Notes under the pieces: model-generated | Seen by the model: the letters and a program-made list of their open reading frames with translations, nothing else | Databases searched by the model: none | Told to the model about the DNA's origin: nothing | Translations under genes and position numbers: made by a program | Assembly: GCA_033297205.1 (NCBI GenBank) | Contig: MU859226.1 | Span: 1-64,000, forward strand | From: Pseudoneurospora amorphoporcata | Lineage: Eukaryota; Ascomycota; Sordariomycetes; Sordariales; Sordariaceae | Length of the DNA: 64,000 bases | Direction: 5' to 3' | Part shown: positions 1-12,009 of the stretch, in pieces | Layout of the letters: each line of letters starts with the position of its first letter | Numbering within the stretch: position 1 is the stretch's first letter

Positions 1-1638
1 ACTTGTTGTGAACCTTTTGGCTTCACCGAACAGCACTGATAGTCTTTACCTTCAGCTATCCCACTTAGGCAGATCAGACTGCCGTTCGTCACACTGCGTC
101 ATTTGGTGTGAACTACGTTATGGCCCATATAAGTAGGGTGATCTATCGTCGCCGTCCGAGGTAAAGTAATATAGGATGTCAGGACATCAGTATGAACAAT
201 GAACAATGCCGTACGTATTCTGAATGGTAGATGTTGTCCTTTACGTATTGGAGGAACTAAAGTAATTGAATTCAACTCACGCCAACCCTTCAGCAATCTG
301 AAAAGAAAGAGAAACCACTTTACCAGCGGAGTTGACAGCCTTGATTCTTAGAAGAACAATTCGTCAGATACCTAGATATCAGCAATCATCGGCTGAAAAC
401 ATGAGCTTGACGCATTCAGCTCAGCACAGCATGTGAGGTCAGCTTAGCACAGCTTATCATCGGTTTTGTGCTTCTCGAGGTAGTGTTTGCGTCTGTGCCC
501 CCGTTCACGACAGCTCAGACGGTCAACAAGTAGGACGACATGACGCCACCCCGCACTGATTTTTGACACACCAACCAACCTTGGGCGAAGACGATGAACT
601 TCCTTCCCTTCGCTACGTACCCTCCTCTTTTGCGATGATGGATTGGGAGGGGGTCACAACTGAATGCAGGCATCCATCAATCCAAGTAACAGAACTTTGT
701 AGTTATACTTGCAGCGAAACTGTTTGGTTCGGCGCTTGTAGCTTGGTGAGCTTAGTGAACGGGTTCCATGATAAGGGATGAAACAGTCCTCCAATCGGAT
801 CGTCCGGACTTATGAGTGCGAAATACCAGGTTGACCAGGTGCTCGGTTGAAGGTGTGTGGTTGTGCCGTCGTGGTCAAGTGAATAGTGGTCAAGTGATGA
901 CAGCGGCCAAGAAGAGGACATAGGAAAGGTGAAAGATGTAATGGAATATGTGTTCTCGCTCCCTTTCCAAACGAACTTCGCTTTCAACTATAACCATGCT
1001 CCCATACTCTGCATACCAGACATACCAGACAGTTCCTGACGTCGATATCCCAGATTCCTGTCTATGAATCTTCTCTTCTTCGCTTCAATGCCCGACGATG
1101 ATGCCATACTTGATGAAAACAATTTCGATTCGATGCAAACAGCCCGTTGTCGTTAAAATACTTTGATAAGTCTTTATCTGTTTTTTCTCGAGCTTCAGTT
1201 CTTTCTAACCCTGTCTATGCACACTCCCTATATACCGGCCGAAATCATGTCTCTTTAAGAAAATGGCAACCTCCCGCTTTTTATGGTATCCCTTTTTTTC
1301 CCATTCGATTCGATTTAATAATCATCGATTTCCCATTCCCATTCCCATTCCTGTGCGCACATATCGATGACAAAAAGACCTAAACCGCCCATTCTTGTTG
1401 ATTTTCCTGGAAACATAATTGATATGATACCTTTCCCAGGTTCTTCTATAGCAATCCTTGCATGTGTCCCCTTTGGGGACCTAGTGCTGAGCGTTGGTCA
1501 GCCTATGCCAAACCGATTCGAATCTTGTCGCTGCTTCATGAAGAGGACCGGCAGTGTGAAGTCACACGACCCGGATGATGATGGGCAATGGGACGGCTCT
1601 TGACTCTTGTTGTCCGTCCGTCGTTTTATTGGAATACT
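1..1638. other. Intergenic, no gene recognised
   Basis: Only short, unconvincing open frames occur here, with no recognisable protein family. It holds a short tandem of CCCATT units near 1326-1350. The part next to 1639 is presumably the 3' untranslated region of the desaturase gene read from the minus strand. Confidence 0.6.
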
Positions 1639-3084
1639 TTAGTTGGTCTTGGGGAGCTTGGCAGGCTTGACGCCAAGGTTGTTCTGGTTGCGGTAGAACA
1701 AGACGCCCTTAGCCTTGCCCTCAGCGCCCTCGGTAGGCTCAACCCACTGGCACCAACGAGCAGCCTTCCACATGGACTTGATGAAACCGATGGGCCCATC
1801 CTTGACGTCGGAGCGGTAGTGCTTGCCCATGACCTGCTTGATGGCCTCGGAGGCTTCGTCGGCGTTGTAGAAGGGGATGGTGCTGACGTAGTGGTGGAGG
1901 ACGTGGGTCTCGATAATGCCGTGGAGGAGGTGACGGCCGATGAAACCGAACTCACGATCAATAGTCGCGGCGGCACCACGGACGAAGTTCCACTCCTCAG
2001 CGGTGTAGTGGGGAAGTGAGGGGTCGGTGTGCTGGAGGTAGGTAATGGCAACAAGCCAGTGGTTGACCCAGAGGTAGGGGAGAAAGTACCAGACGAACAT
2101 GTTGGACCAGCCAAAGGTGTTGCCGAGGTAGACGAGGGCGGTGATGGCGATGGCGATGCCGATGTCGGAGACGATGATCCAGGGGGCCTCACGCTCGTCA
2201 TAGAGGGGAGAGCTGGGGTTGAAGTGGTTAACACCGGTGAACCAGCCGTTCTGCTTGCCCTTTCCACGACCCTCGCGCTGCTTCTCGTGGTTGTTGTGGC
2301 CGGTGACGTTGGTCATGAGGTAGTTGGGCCAGCCGATGAGCTGCTGACCGACAAGGTGGACCAAGGTGTAGATGGGGGTCTCCTCGGTCAACTCGGAAAG
2401 CTCGTGGGCGAAACGGCCGATGCGGGAAGCCTGCTGCTCACGGGTGCGAGGAACGAAGACCATGTCGCGCTCGATGTTGCCGGTGGCCTTGTGGTGCCTG
2501 CTGTGGGAGAACTTCCACGAGAAGTAGGGGACGAGAAGGGCGGAGTGGAGGAACCAGCCGACGGTGTCGTTGATTAACCTGGACGGAGAGAAAGCCTGGT
2601 GACCGCACTCGTGGGCAAGGACCCAAAGACCGGTGCCGAAAAGACCCTGCATGAAGGTGTACAGACCCCAGAGGACGACACGGGCGGCCTTGAGAGGGAT
2701 ATACTCGGGAGTGACATATTTGTTCCAAACGTAGAAGGTGATACCGAGGTAGATCATGTCGCGGGCGACATACGACAAGCTGCGAAGAGCCGAACGCTCG
2801 TAGCAGTGCTTGGGGATGGCATCGCGGATGTCCTTGATGGTGAAGTCGGGGACCTCGAACTCGTTGCCGTAGGTGTCGATCAGCTTGCCGAACTCGGCCT
2901 TGTCGACCTTGACGTTCTCGGAGGCCAAGGAGGAAAGCGAGGTGTTGGAGGCCGAGCGCTCAAGGGGAGTGTCAAAGGGAGAGGCATCGGCGGTAGCAGG
3001 GTACGAGTCGGTGGTGGCCTCGGTTTGGGTCCTGCGTAGGGTAGGCTTGTTGCCCATGGGCAGGGCAGAGGAGACAGACGCCAT
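1639..3084 (-). CDS. Delta-12 (omega-6) fatty acid desaturase
   Basis: Uninterrupted 481-residue frame with an ATG at 3084. It is a membrane di-iron desaturase that inserts the delta-12 double bond of oleate to make linoleate on ER phospholipids. The three histidine boxes are visible: HECGH at residues 158-162, HSRHH at 194-198 and HVLHH at 394-398. Hydrophobic segments surround them (about 111-119, 131-157, 171-190, 301-320 and 328-350), giving the usual FAD2 layout. The first 80 residues are a polar Ser/Thr-rich cytosolic extension typical of fungal delta-12 enzymes. Delta-12 is preferred over omega-3 on overall resemblance to FAD2/OdeA proteins; an omega-3 paralogue cannot be fully excluded by eye. 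Antisense open frames over it are shadows of its GC-rich third positions. Confidence 0.93.
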   Translation of the reverse strand: MASVSSALPMGNKPTLRRTQTEATTDSYPATADASPFDTPLERSASNTSLSSLASENVKVDKAEFGKLIDTYGNEFEVPDFTIKDIRDAIPKHCYERSALRSLSYVARDMIYLGITFYVWNKYVTPEYIPLKAARVVLWGLYTFMQGLFGTGLWVLAHECGHQAFSPSRLINDTVGWFLHSALLVPYFSWKFSHSRHHKATGNIERDMVFVPRTREQQASRIGRFAHELSELTEETPIYTLVHLVGQQLIGWPNYLMTNVTGHNNHEKQREGRGKGKQNGWFTGVNHFNPSSPLYDEREAPWIIVSDIGIAIAITALVYLGNTFGWSNMFVWYFLPYLWVNHWLVAITYLQHTDPSLPHYTAEEWNFVRGAAATIDREFGFIGRHLLHGIIETHVLHHYVSTIPFYNADEASEAIKQVMGKHYRSDVKDGPIGFIKSMWKAARWCQWVEPTEGAEGKAKGVLFYRNQNNLGVKPAKLPKTN

Positions 3085-5138
3085 CTTGGGGATTGGATAG
3101 TCGAGACGGATCCAAACAACCTTTATCTGCCTGATGTCACGAAACGGACTGGATCAGAAGCGTCAGCAAAGAGGGCTCATGGGTTTGTTGGTTGGTAATG
3201 GCCGAGGTTGAGGCGACTTTACAGTCGTAGTCGTGGTGTTGGTCGACTCTTTCAAGGGAAGAGGTGTTGCGAGGTGGCCATGGAGGATGAGGGAGCAAAT
3301 GCTTACCGTCAAGGACTTGTTGGAGACACAACCGAAACAAACAGCACACAGGGAAGAAGAAGGTTGGTGGAAAAGCCAAATCTCTAAATCCAAGTGGAAA
3401 GCCTGTGGGAGAGGATGCGTGAAAAGAAAAAACAGAATCAAAGTGTTTTGCTGTCTCGCAGGGACCCCGGAAAATTTGTGGTGCTAGGCGTGGGTCGGTT
3501 GTTTTTGCCCGGTGGATGATTTGTTGGGATTCCGATGTTACGGGGCTCGGTCCGGGATGGGGGGATGCTGTACTAGGTAAGCTGGAGACTGTAGAAGCAA
3601 CCGGTCCAAGAAAAGGTTTTAGGTTTGACAATGGAAGGCCGAATGTTTCTGGTTTATTTATATATATACCAAACCAGGTGGTGTAAACCGTGCTTTCTCT
3701 TCCAAATCTGTGTGCCCCTTGGAACATGGCGAATAGCTGTTATGGAGGAGGCTCATTCATGGCTGTGGACGCTACCAGTTACGGCGCTCCCGCCTCTACC
3801 GCCTTCCAGGTTGTCCGCGTTGGCCAATAGGTACCTCCAGACTTGTAGAGTCAAAAAAACGCCAGAATGCGGATACAGGAGGCAATACCAAGATGCGTCC
3901 AGGCAACGACTAGGGACGGGACCACCTCTCTTTTGGCCACTGCTACGAAGCATTTTCCCAAGGATTGAAATGAGACTGGACTTGAGCACACATGCAGTAA
4001 TTGGCTGGCTGGTAATAACTGAATGGATCCAGAGTTGGGCGCCTCGCCCGCTTTTACGATAAAACCCTCTGGCTGCCATGCATGCTCTAGTCTAGTCCCT
4101 CTCATCAATGCAAGTTTTGCAGAGATGCCAATCGTGCATCGTGTCTACATTCTATCACTGCACTGTAATCTCTCTCTTTTCACCGCTTTTGGGAGTGATA
4201 ATGAGATGCATTGGGGTCCAATGTTGGATGGCAATCTGGAGGCCAAGATAATCGTGGAGAGGGGGGATGGAAGTACCTCCAAGTACACTGTAACATTCAC
4301 ATGCTAGTCTGTGTCGGCTCAGAGCTGAAACAAGGGTTGAAGGGGAATTGGCTGGAAAAGGGTTGAGCGGGATCGCCCAAACTGGCCAACGACAGCTACA
4401 TACGACATGACTGGAAATTGGCGAGATAAGAGAGACACGCAGATGTCTTGCCATGCATATGTCTTGCCGAGGTTCACCGACAAGCAACTGATTGGACTTT
4501 GGAGAGCATCTGTTTGTCGTCGAGGGCATTCCGAATTGGAGGCGAGGGGGGGCGAAGACGAGCTGGAGACATCATGGGCAAGTTGACCACTCCTGTTGGA
4601 CATCGACTGACTGGAGATCTGTTCCTTCTTGATTGCAACATGCAGGGATATCGCGCTGAATTTCCGTTGCAGCGTCCGTATCTTTCTCCGGTCAAAGTCA
4701 CCAACCTTTCGAGACGATGACGACTCATGTGCTCATGAGATTCCCGTCTTCGATTCAGTTCTCGGACGAAACCGTTTCAAGGTTGTCCCCTCTCCAACCC
4801 GAGTTGGATGGATTGAAGCTTGATCGATGAGGACTCGGTTGCCTGAGGCTAAGATAACCTCAAGGTCATACTAAGGTACAAGGATGGGTGGAGATACTAC
4901 CAGTTCCGTAACGGCGTAGCATTGCGCGGGGTAGACAGGTAGTGTAGTGTAGTCCATGTGTACATACCTTACTTAAGAGGACCGACTTCTCAGCTTCTCT
5001 TCCCCTTCGTTATTGCCTCGAGCTGTCGACAGGGCTGCCCGTTTCATCGTACCCGGACGTGCGCTTCAATCATTACCCCTGCCAAAAGACTTGTCCATTT
5101 TCCCAAGTCTGAGAGTCTGGCTTTGTTTGCTCTTGCTA
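3085..5138. other. Intergenic; 5' region of the desaturase gene
   Basis: No supported gene. The part next to 3084 should hold the promoter and 5' leader of the minus-strand desaturase. Small open frames on both strands have no family resemblance. Confidence 0.5.
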
Positions 5139-5529
5139 CAGTCAGGTCCCTGTTCCAGCAACCCCAAAAATTCGGGCAAAGGGGTTGTTGGAACAGGGGG
5201 GTTGCTGGGACTAGGGTAGGGTGCACGGGCCGCACCACCGAAACCACCCAAACAAAAGCCTATGCCTAAACTTTTGTCCCCCACTATGTCTACATGACTA
5301 TACTAACCCTAACCCTGCTCTTTCTACCCTTTTGTCCGCCCCAAAACTAACTTTCAACCCCCCAAAATTTCACCTTTCCCATATAAATTTAAGAGCAACT
5401 TTTCACATTTACTGTTGCTAGTTGCTGGGTTGCTCAGAGCCATAGTAAAAAGGAAAATTTCGCTCTGGGGGTTGTTGCAACAGGGGAGGTTGCTCGTACT
5501 GGGGGGTGTTGGAATAGGGGACCATACTG
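5139..5529. mobile_element. Putative MITE with TA target duplication
   Basis: A 391-bp segment is flanked by TA on both sides (5137-5138 and 5530-5531). Its ends form an imperfect inverted repeat of about 30 bp: the left end reads CAGTCAGGTCCCTGTTCCAG and the complement of the right end reads CAGTATGGTCCCCTATTCCA. A CAGT terminus plus a TA duplication fits pogo/Fot1-type Tc1-mariner elements. Inside, the left arm is repeated in inverted form (5146-5198, one mismatch over 18 bp), and related TTG-TTG-AACAGGGG units recur near 5467-5485. There is no coding potential, so it would be non-autonomous. The ends are diverged, so the call is moderate. Confidence 0.55.
5303..5316. repeat. Two telomere-like CCCTAA units
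   Basis: CTAACCCTAACCCT matches a little over two units of the TTAGGG fungal telomere repeat. It lies inside the putative MITE. Two units may well be chance. Confidence 0.35.
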
Positions 5530-8378
5530 TATTTATTATCAGTCCTCCTCGACATCGTCTTCACATGTGCTGTTCTTTTTTCCCACACCAGGCCACCAGG
5601 GTCCTCAAAGCCGTCCGCTTCCAGGTTTGGTGTGCAAGGGGCCCTGTTCGGTCGGTTGCAGATTCACACATCGGGGTCTCATGCAGGTCGTCGGCTGTCG
5701 GAGTGGGGGTTGCATTTTGGTTCATGTCCTTGATGCCATGGCCAGATCGCCCACAGTCGTCGGCGCGGCGGATTTCTGTTGGGAAATCTCGGAACAGAGA
5801 GATAATTCTGTTTTTTTGTTGGGCAAAGACAGTTCCCGAACTTGATACGTACCACTGTGTACATGCTTTTGAGTTTTCAGTAACTATCTCCACACACACA
5901 CGAGGCCAAAACCGAGCGAAAAAACTGGATTCGTCCACGTTGCTTGCCCAGGCTTCGCGAATGGCTTCACCCACTTTGTCCTTGATCCCGGCGGGCGCGG
6001 CGGCGGCCCCGACCCACTTTTGACCACTTCCGTCCACGCCGTCCGGCCTGACTGCCACCAATCTCCACCGCTTCCCCCCACAAGAACCCCGAACGAGGTC
6101 CGTCTCCAGTCCGGACATACGGCTCGCCGCCGCTCTCGCCGGGACTTTCCTTTTCTTTCGCTTCGAGATCACACTGAAGAGCCACAGAATCGCGCGATCG
6201 AACCACTTGAGCGGATCTGTCCTTGCCAAGTTCCGGTTTTGTTTTTGACCGCTTGCTCATCTTTTACTTGAGGCTCCCTAGCCATGGGTTCACTACCTCC
6301 GACATCAGGAAAGAAAATAGCCATGGGTACCGCTGCCCATTTATCGCTCGCAGACCGACCCCAGCAGTGAAGCCACTCTATCACTGCCCCCATCAAGCGG
6401 GACGTGAGAGTCCATCGCACAAGCTATGAGGTGACGAAGACATCGATGATGCCTCCCGCTCGCGAGTGTCGCAAGCGAACAACCACGCAAATCTTCACTT
6501 TCAAATCCGGGCTTCGGCCGCTTTCCCTCCCGCCCGTCCAATACAACCTGTTCAACCACGAGGTAGGCCATCAAAGAACCGACAGATACAAATCGTACTT
6601 AAGTCGGCTTTCCCTTGAATTCCTTTCAACCAACTACTACCTTACGGTGACATAATATCCGCTCCCATGCATTGAAGAGTATCGCCGGATTTTACAAAGA
6701 AAGTGACTTGTTCGTTTCTATCATAGAGGAAGAATTGATTCCATGGCGCACCCCTCGACATCGCCCGACCCCCGTTAGGTTTGAGATATAAAGAGGAAGA
6801 TAGAGATAATTTTTGCATCTTCATGCCGTTCATCTCAGTGTCACAAACGTATAGGGTAGAGTCGAACAGAAATCATACCTCCTCCAGACCCAGACATCGG
6901 TAAGGTAGACAGACACTTGCATTACCTTACCTCTTCCGCTCGAAAATCACAGAAACACATGAGCATCTTGAAAAGCACAGCGCATTAGAACAGGTGTACA
7001 TATCTTACAACCGCTTGCTTAGGTGGCACGGTGGTCTACCGTTTGAGTCTCCAAAAAAAAAAACTCAAAAACCTATTATCTGTCCGGATCGGGAACGATG
7101 TGCGAAGACACGCAAAAGGGGTCACCCACATCTAGTAGCCGGTCTACCTATATGGTATCTGGGAACACTCCAGTCGACAGAATAAGCCTTCAAACGGTCC
7201 ACCACTGCTCTGAACGAGTGGTGGTTGTTGCAATGTTGTTTTGACTCTTCATTTTTTTTTTTTTTTTTTTGTGTGTGTGTTTTGTCCGGAGAGGTGCAGG
7301 GGCGTTCGAATCATATTGGTGTTAGATGCCCGCAAAGAGTACCCCTCAGGGTCTTTCTTTTGCCTTTTTCTCCCTTCGGTAGTTTGCAGAGAATCGAACC
7401 CAGAAAGATGGAACGCAGGTGTATTAGTAATATTTTCGGACTAGCCTTTTCAGTGCACATAACAAGTTTGATGCAATCATACAACACTTACATACAAGTC
7501 ACTCGTCATCTAACCATGGGCCAAGTGCGCGAGCTTATCCAACAAGGAAACCGTCGTGAAGTCTCGCCACCTTCGATCGCACATAACTATCAGGTATCTA
7601 AGCAAAGGACCAAAGCTAAGTATCTTATAACACCCTATGCTTGGTCGGTATGATGCCAATCAGGATTAGTCGACAGATATAGTACTGATGTTTTGTCCAT
7701 GTGGTAAAGAGTCGAGAGGCAACTACGGCGGCTCCGCGTAGAATATTCCCTAAAACATCTATTTTGCTATTCTTCTACATGCTGTTGCTGTCCCGTTGCG
7801 ATTCTCAGAGAGGATATCTCGGTTGCTCTCAGCCCGGTCTGCGAACAAACCCTTGGCGACAAGATCGATCGTCAAGGAAATGAAGCCCAAGGGCGAGATG
7901 AAAGAAATAACTGCAAAATCTGGCATGTGTAGGTTTCCAATCCACCGTCTTCTCTATGCCCATTCATTAGTGAAAATGTTGGGTGGGATAGGTAGAACAA
8001 AGCAAGTGTCTATCCGTCGACCGATACTCCACAGTGTTGAGGTCTTCAGATAATCTAACCTCCAGTTAAATATGATATTCAGGTCATCATCAGGAGTCTG
8101 AGCCCGATTTGGGAATCCAGAGAATGATAGCAACAAAGCCAACGAAACAGCTCTTTTAAATCCACCAACCGACTAGTCTACGCATGCACCGCTTTTATAA
8201 CAAACAAAACAGGTACAACGTAGAGAAAGAAGAGAGAGAAGACAAGGCCCAGAGATATGAAAGAACCGGTTCATTTTATTCACTGTACCCTCAGATGACC
8301 CTTTTGAAAACGGGAAGAAAACGGTACGCCATGTAACTTCACAACATATCAAACTACTGCCGCCGCCTGTTCGCGCAT
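5530..8378. other. Intergenic, no gene recognised
   Basis: Nearly 2.9 kb without a supported gene. The longest open frame (minus strand, 5561-6229) starts at TTG and resembles nothing I know. The stretch contains a T19 run followed by GT repeats (7252-7280) and an 8-bp stem hairpin, CCACCACT/AGTGGTGG, at 7199-7224. The portion next to 8379 is presumably the eIF3b 3' untranslated region. Confidence 0.5.
7252..7280. repeat. Poly-T/(GT) simple repeat
   Basis: Nineteen consecutive T (7252-7270) run directly into five GT units. Confidence 0.9.
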
Positions 8379-10826
8379 TTACTGAACGATCTCCTCGGTC
8401 TCCTCCAACACTTCCTCCATGATCTCTTCGATGACCTGCTCCTCCCCGTCGGTGGAGAGCTCCGAGGTCTTGGCCTTGATGAGCTCGGCAGCGGGATCCG
8501 CGGGAAGACCGTAGATCTCGCGCTCCTCGGCAACCTCCTGCACGATGGACTCGCGCCAAGCGAACCACTCCTCGAGGAGACGACGACGGGCCTCGACAAC
8601 GGCAACGTCGGCGCTGCTGATGCGCTCGGCGTCTTCCTGCTCAAAGATCCTCGAGTACTCGCGAAGGTTGCGGCGGATGGCCTTCTGCTCCTCCTTGCTA
8701 AGGAGGGTAGCGGGGCGCGGCCTCCACTGGAACTGCTTGAACTTCTCGATAGTCTCCTCGCGCAGCTGCTCACCCTTGAAGTCGTACAGATGATATCCGT
8801 TCTCCATCTGTTTTTGGCCCGTGTTAGCGATTTCTGTTATACATCATGCCCGTCAAATAGCAAAGGAGAACTTACAGAGTGCTTCCACGCGGAAGCCCAG
8901 GTGGCAACGAAGCGACCAGAGGGGTCCCACTCGACGTCGGTGACACCGTAGTGGTCAGCGGTGTTCATGAGCTGAAGGTTGGCGGTAAGGTCCTTGTCGG
9001 ACTCGGGCTTCTCACCCTCGAAGTCCAGGTCGTAGAAGTCGAGATCGGAGCTCTGAGTGTTGGCAACAGTGGCAACGACTACGAAGCGACCCTTAGGCGA
9101 CCAGTAGATGGCGTTGCTGTTCTTCTTCTCGAGAGTGCGGAGATGCTTGAAGTTTCCAACAGCATTGCCCTTGGCCTTCTCGGGGCAGAAGAAAGCGACC
9201 GACGTCTTGGGGGGAACGGCGGTGGCACCGACAGGCTCGGTGGTGCTGATAATAACGAACCTGTCGCCCTTGGGCTCCCAAGCAAAGTTTATTACGGTAT
9301 CCTTGATGGTGTCGACAACTTCCACGGGAACACCCTTCTCCTTGACACGGAAAATCTCAAGAGTGGTGGCCTGAGACTTCTTGGACTTGGAGTGACGGTC
9401 AACCTTGACGCAGATGTAAGCACCCTCGGACTGCCAGTGAAGCTTGGCATCCGAGACGCTGAAGAGGTTCAGTGACCTGACAGTCTGCTTGGAGGGGATG
9501 CTCATCAAACCGACTCTGGCGGGGTTGCTGCCGATCTCAGGGGTCCAGAAGCAGAAAAGCTGCTCGTAGGTCTTGACACCATCGCGCTGCACGGTGGCGG
9601 GGGCCCAGTCAAAGTCCACAACGCCCTCGATCTTGATGGCGGTCTTGTCCAGCAGGTTCATCCTCGGGAGCTCGTAGACGGAAATGGACTGGCCGGGGTT
9701 GAGCCTGGCGACGTACTTGTCATCGGCAGACCACTTGAATGCGGGCCAGGGGAACTTGGGGGCCTTCTTGGGAGCATCGCCCTCGGCGGCGGGGGCGGCG
9801 GGGGTGTCGAGCTGGGCGAAAGAACGGAGGGGCTTGGAGGTCTCGATATCCCAGATAACGTAGTTTTTGCCGTCGTCTTCTACCGAAAGAGCAGGATGGC
9901 CCTCCTCGGGGATCGAAATCGGCCTGTTGGACCAGGTAACAATGTACTTTTCGTTGGGAGAGAAGGCGACAAGGTTGACGAAAGGATGGGCGAAACGCCT
10001 CTGCCTGGTCCACGAGGGACCACCCCAAAGCTGAACACCCTGGGCGTGGACGGAGGTGAGGTAGGTACCGAGGGGCGACCACTGCACAAAGGTCTCGGTC
10101 CAGTGTTGACGGTCGACAACGTTCTCGGGCGTATCCTTCTCGTTGTTCCAGAAAACGCCAACAGACTCTCCCCTGAACATAACGAACTGATCTCTGCCGC
10201 GGCCGCTGGGGTCGGCCATGAAGGAGCGCAGGTGCTCCTTCTCCTGGAACTCCTCGATCTTGGGAGGAGTGTACTCGTCATCGATACGGCCCTCGCGACC
10301 ATAGCGATCGACATCGGTAAGCTTGTTGACGCGCAGGGTGTGCTTCTTGTCGAGGGGAACGAGGTCGAGCTGTCTGCAGGCGGCAGCAGCCTCGGCGGGG
10401 GACGAGTACTCGACGAAGGCGAATCTACAGAATTCATATCAGTGCCCTGGTCGGGGAGCCAACATCCACAGCATGAGGGACACATCGCGGTCGGGTGCAG
10501 CGATGGTTGGCCGGTCTGTAGATGCGCATCATTTAAGGCGACAGTGTTGCATACCTCATGGACTTTCCATCCTCGCCCATGGGCATGAAGATGAGGTCCT
10601 CCCGGGTCTTGCCAACAGTGTTGAGCTTCTTCAACAAGAACTTGACGAGCTTGGGTTTTTGCTCCTCGGTGACCTCGGGGAGGCCGTCGACAACAACGAA
10701 GGCATCGTAGCCCTGTTCAAGCTGAACCTCGTACTTCTCGCGAATATCGGAAATGTCGACCTCATCAACATCGAAATCATCCTCGTCGAGGTCCTCGTCG
10801 CGGAGGTGGTCGAACGACGGCGCCAT
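8379..10826 (-). CDS. prt1: Eukaryotic translation initiation factor 3 subunit b (PRT1 family)
   Basis: Three exons, 10826-10555, 10424-8876 and 8807-8379, give 749 residues, the usual fungal length. eIF3b is a core scaffold of eIF3 on the 40S ribosome. The acidic N-terminus is followed by an RRM: the RNP2-like strand DAFVVVDGLP is in exon 1, and FAFVEYSSPAEA (RNP1) begins just after intron 1 removes a split AG/A arginine codon. The large middle exon encodes the beta-propeller, with repeats such as VQWSPLGTYL and IYWSPKGRFVVVAT. Exon 3 carries the C-terminal helix region that binds eIF3i/g, rich in Glu and Arg. Both introns are GT-AG (130 and 68 bp). Translation starts at ATG 10826 (MAPSFDH). 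The gene is divergent from the CCT beta gene. Confidence 0.95.
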
Positions 10827-12009
10827 GCTGGGCAATTAATGTGAATATGCTTACTGTTGGTCGGTGCCGGGGATTAGTCGCTGGCGATGTAGGGGTCGGT
10901 CGGGAAGGCGCCTCTGGTGGTGGTGGTGGTTGGACTTGGTGGATGACGGGATCTGGGCTGGCCGCTTCGGATTTTTTTCTTGGATGCCGCGGGCGGAACA
11001 ACGTGCTGGCTATGCGGTCGTCAGGATTATTGTGAGAATTTGTGCGCAGCGCGCAGATTGTGGTGGGGTTCAGTGAGAACGGCCAGAGGACCAGGGAGGA
11101 CCGCGAAAGAAATGCCCCACTCTAAGAGGCAATACTGCAGCGTTATTGGTTACCCTACCAGATCCCCTCTCTATGGAATCGCTAAAATGGGACTTTTATG
11201 CCAGTGACTGCAATGATGTGGTGGATAGTTTAAAGGTTCAAGGAGCCTCAGATAAGGTATCATGGATATTGTATAGTTCCAGTGGACTCAACCTGGGAAA
11301 GTTGAGCTTCTGAATATTGTCAGTCAACTTTGACTTTTCCCTTCTTTCACAAGATGATGGCGGCAGGCAGTCACGCTACCTAAGTATTGTTCGTTTTGTG
11401 CACGGAACAAATGTCGACCAAAGCAGCGTCTGTCCGCTTTCAGCAAGCTCACAAGTTTTAAGTTGCCATCACCTTCAAGTCAAGTCAGGTTGCATGTGGT
11501 TCGTTGAACGGGCAGGCAGATCCATTTGGCTTCCAGTTGAGCCTCGTGGCCACTCCCGCCCGTAGAAACTGAACACTCGACGGCAGTCCCCTGGGCTCCT
11601 TCTCCAAAGTGCTGTGCTGTCCACCCCTCCCCCCTTTCTTCCTTTCCCCACGCCAGACGTACAAGTGGGGTCCCCTTCCCACCTCAGTGGACATTTGTCT
11701 GTCAAAGGAGGGGCAAACGGCCTGGCATTCGAGTGACAAGCATTTTATGCCAACTGTCGTGGGCGGTGAAGGTAAAGGAGGACAGGAGCTCTGGAATTTT
11801 GCCGTGGCCTGCCGTCCAAAAAGTGTCTGGAATTCAGAAGAGCATCATCCCGCTGGCAGAACTGGCTGTAGAAAGGAGTTCACGTTCAGGGTATCCATAC
11901 GTCCACCCAAAATATACCACCAAGCTTGCTTCTTCTCTCCCAACCTCAACCCCCCCGTGCACACCGTAAACCCGACCATTTTGTCTAATATCTAAGCTTC
12001 TTCAACATC
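10827..12009. promoter_or_regulatory. Shared divergent intergenic region of eIF3b and CCT beta
   Basis: About 1.2 kb separates the two start codons, so both promoters must lie here. No clear TATA box was seen, as expected for housekeeping genes. No coding frame is convincing. Confidence 0.5.

Noticed and set aside
2029..2577. 182-codon plus frame opposite the desaturase
   Set aside because: Shadow of the conserved minus-strand gene, with a biased Val/Gly/Asp composition and no family.
5303..5316. Interstitial telomere or nearby chromosome end
   Set aside because: Only about two CCCTAA units are present and unique genes flank both sides, so it is not a telomere.
5561..6229. 222-codon minus-strand frame
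   Set aside because: Starts at TTG, has no family resemblance and overlaps other equally open frames on both strands.
7386..7480. Possible minus-strand tRNA (GGGTTCGATTCTC box B-like site)
   Set aside because: No acceptor stem, D arm or anticodon stem can be formed around it.
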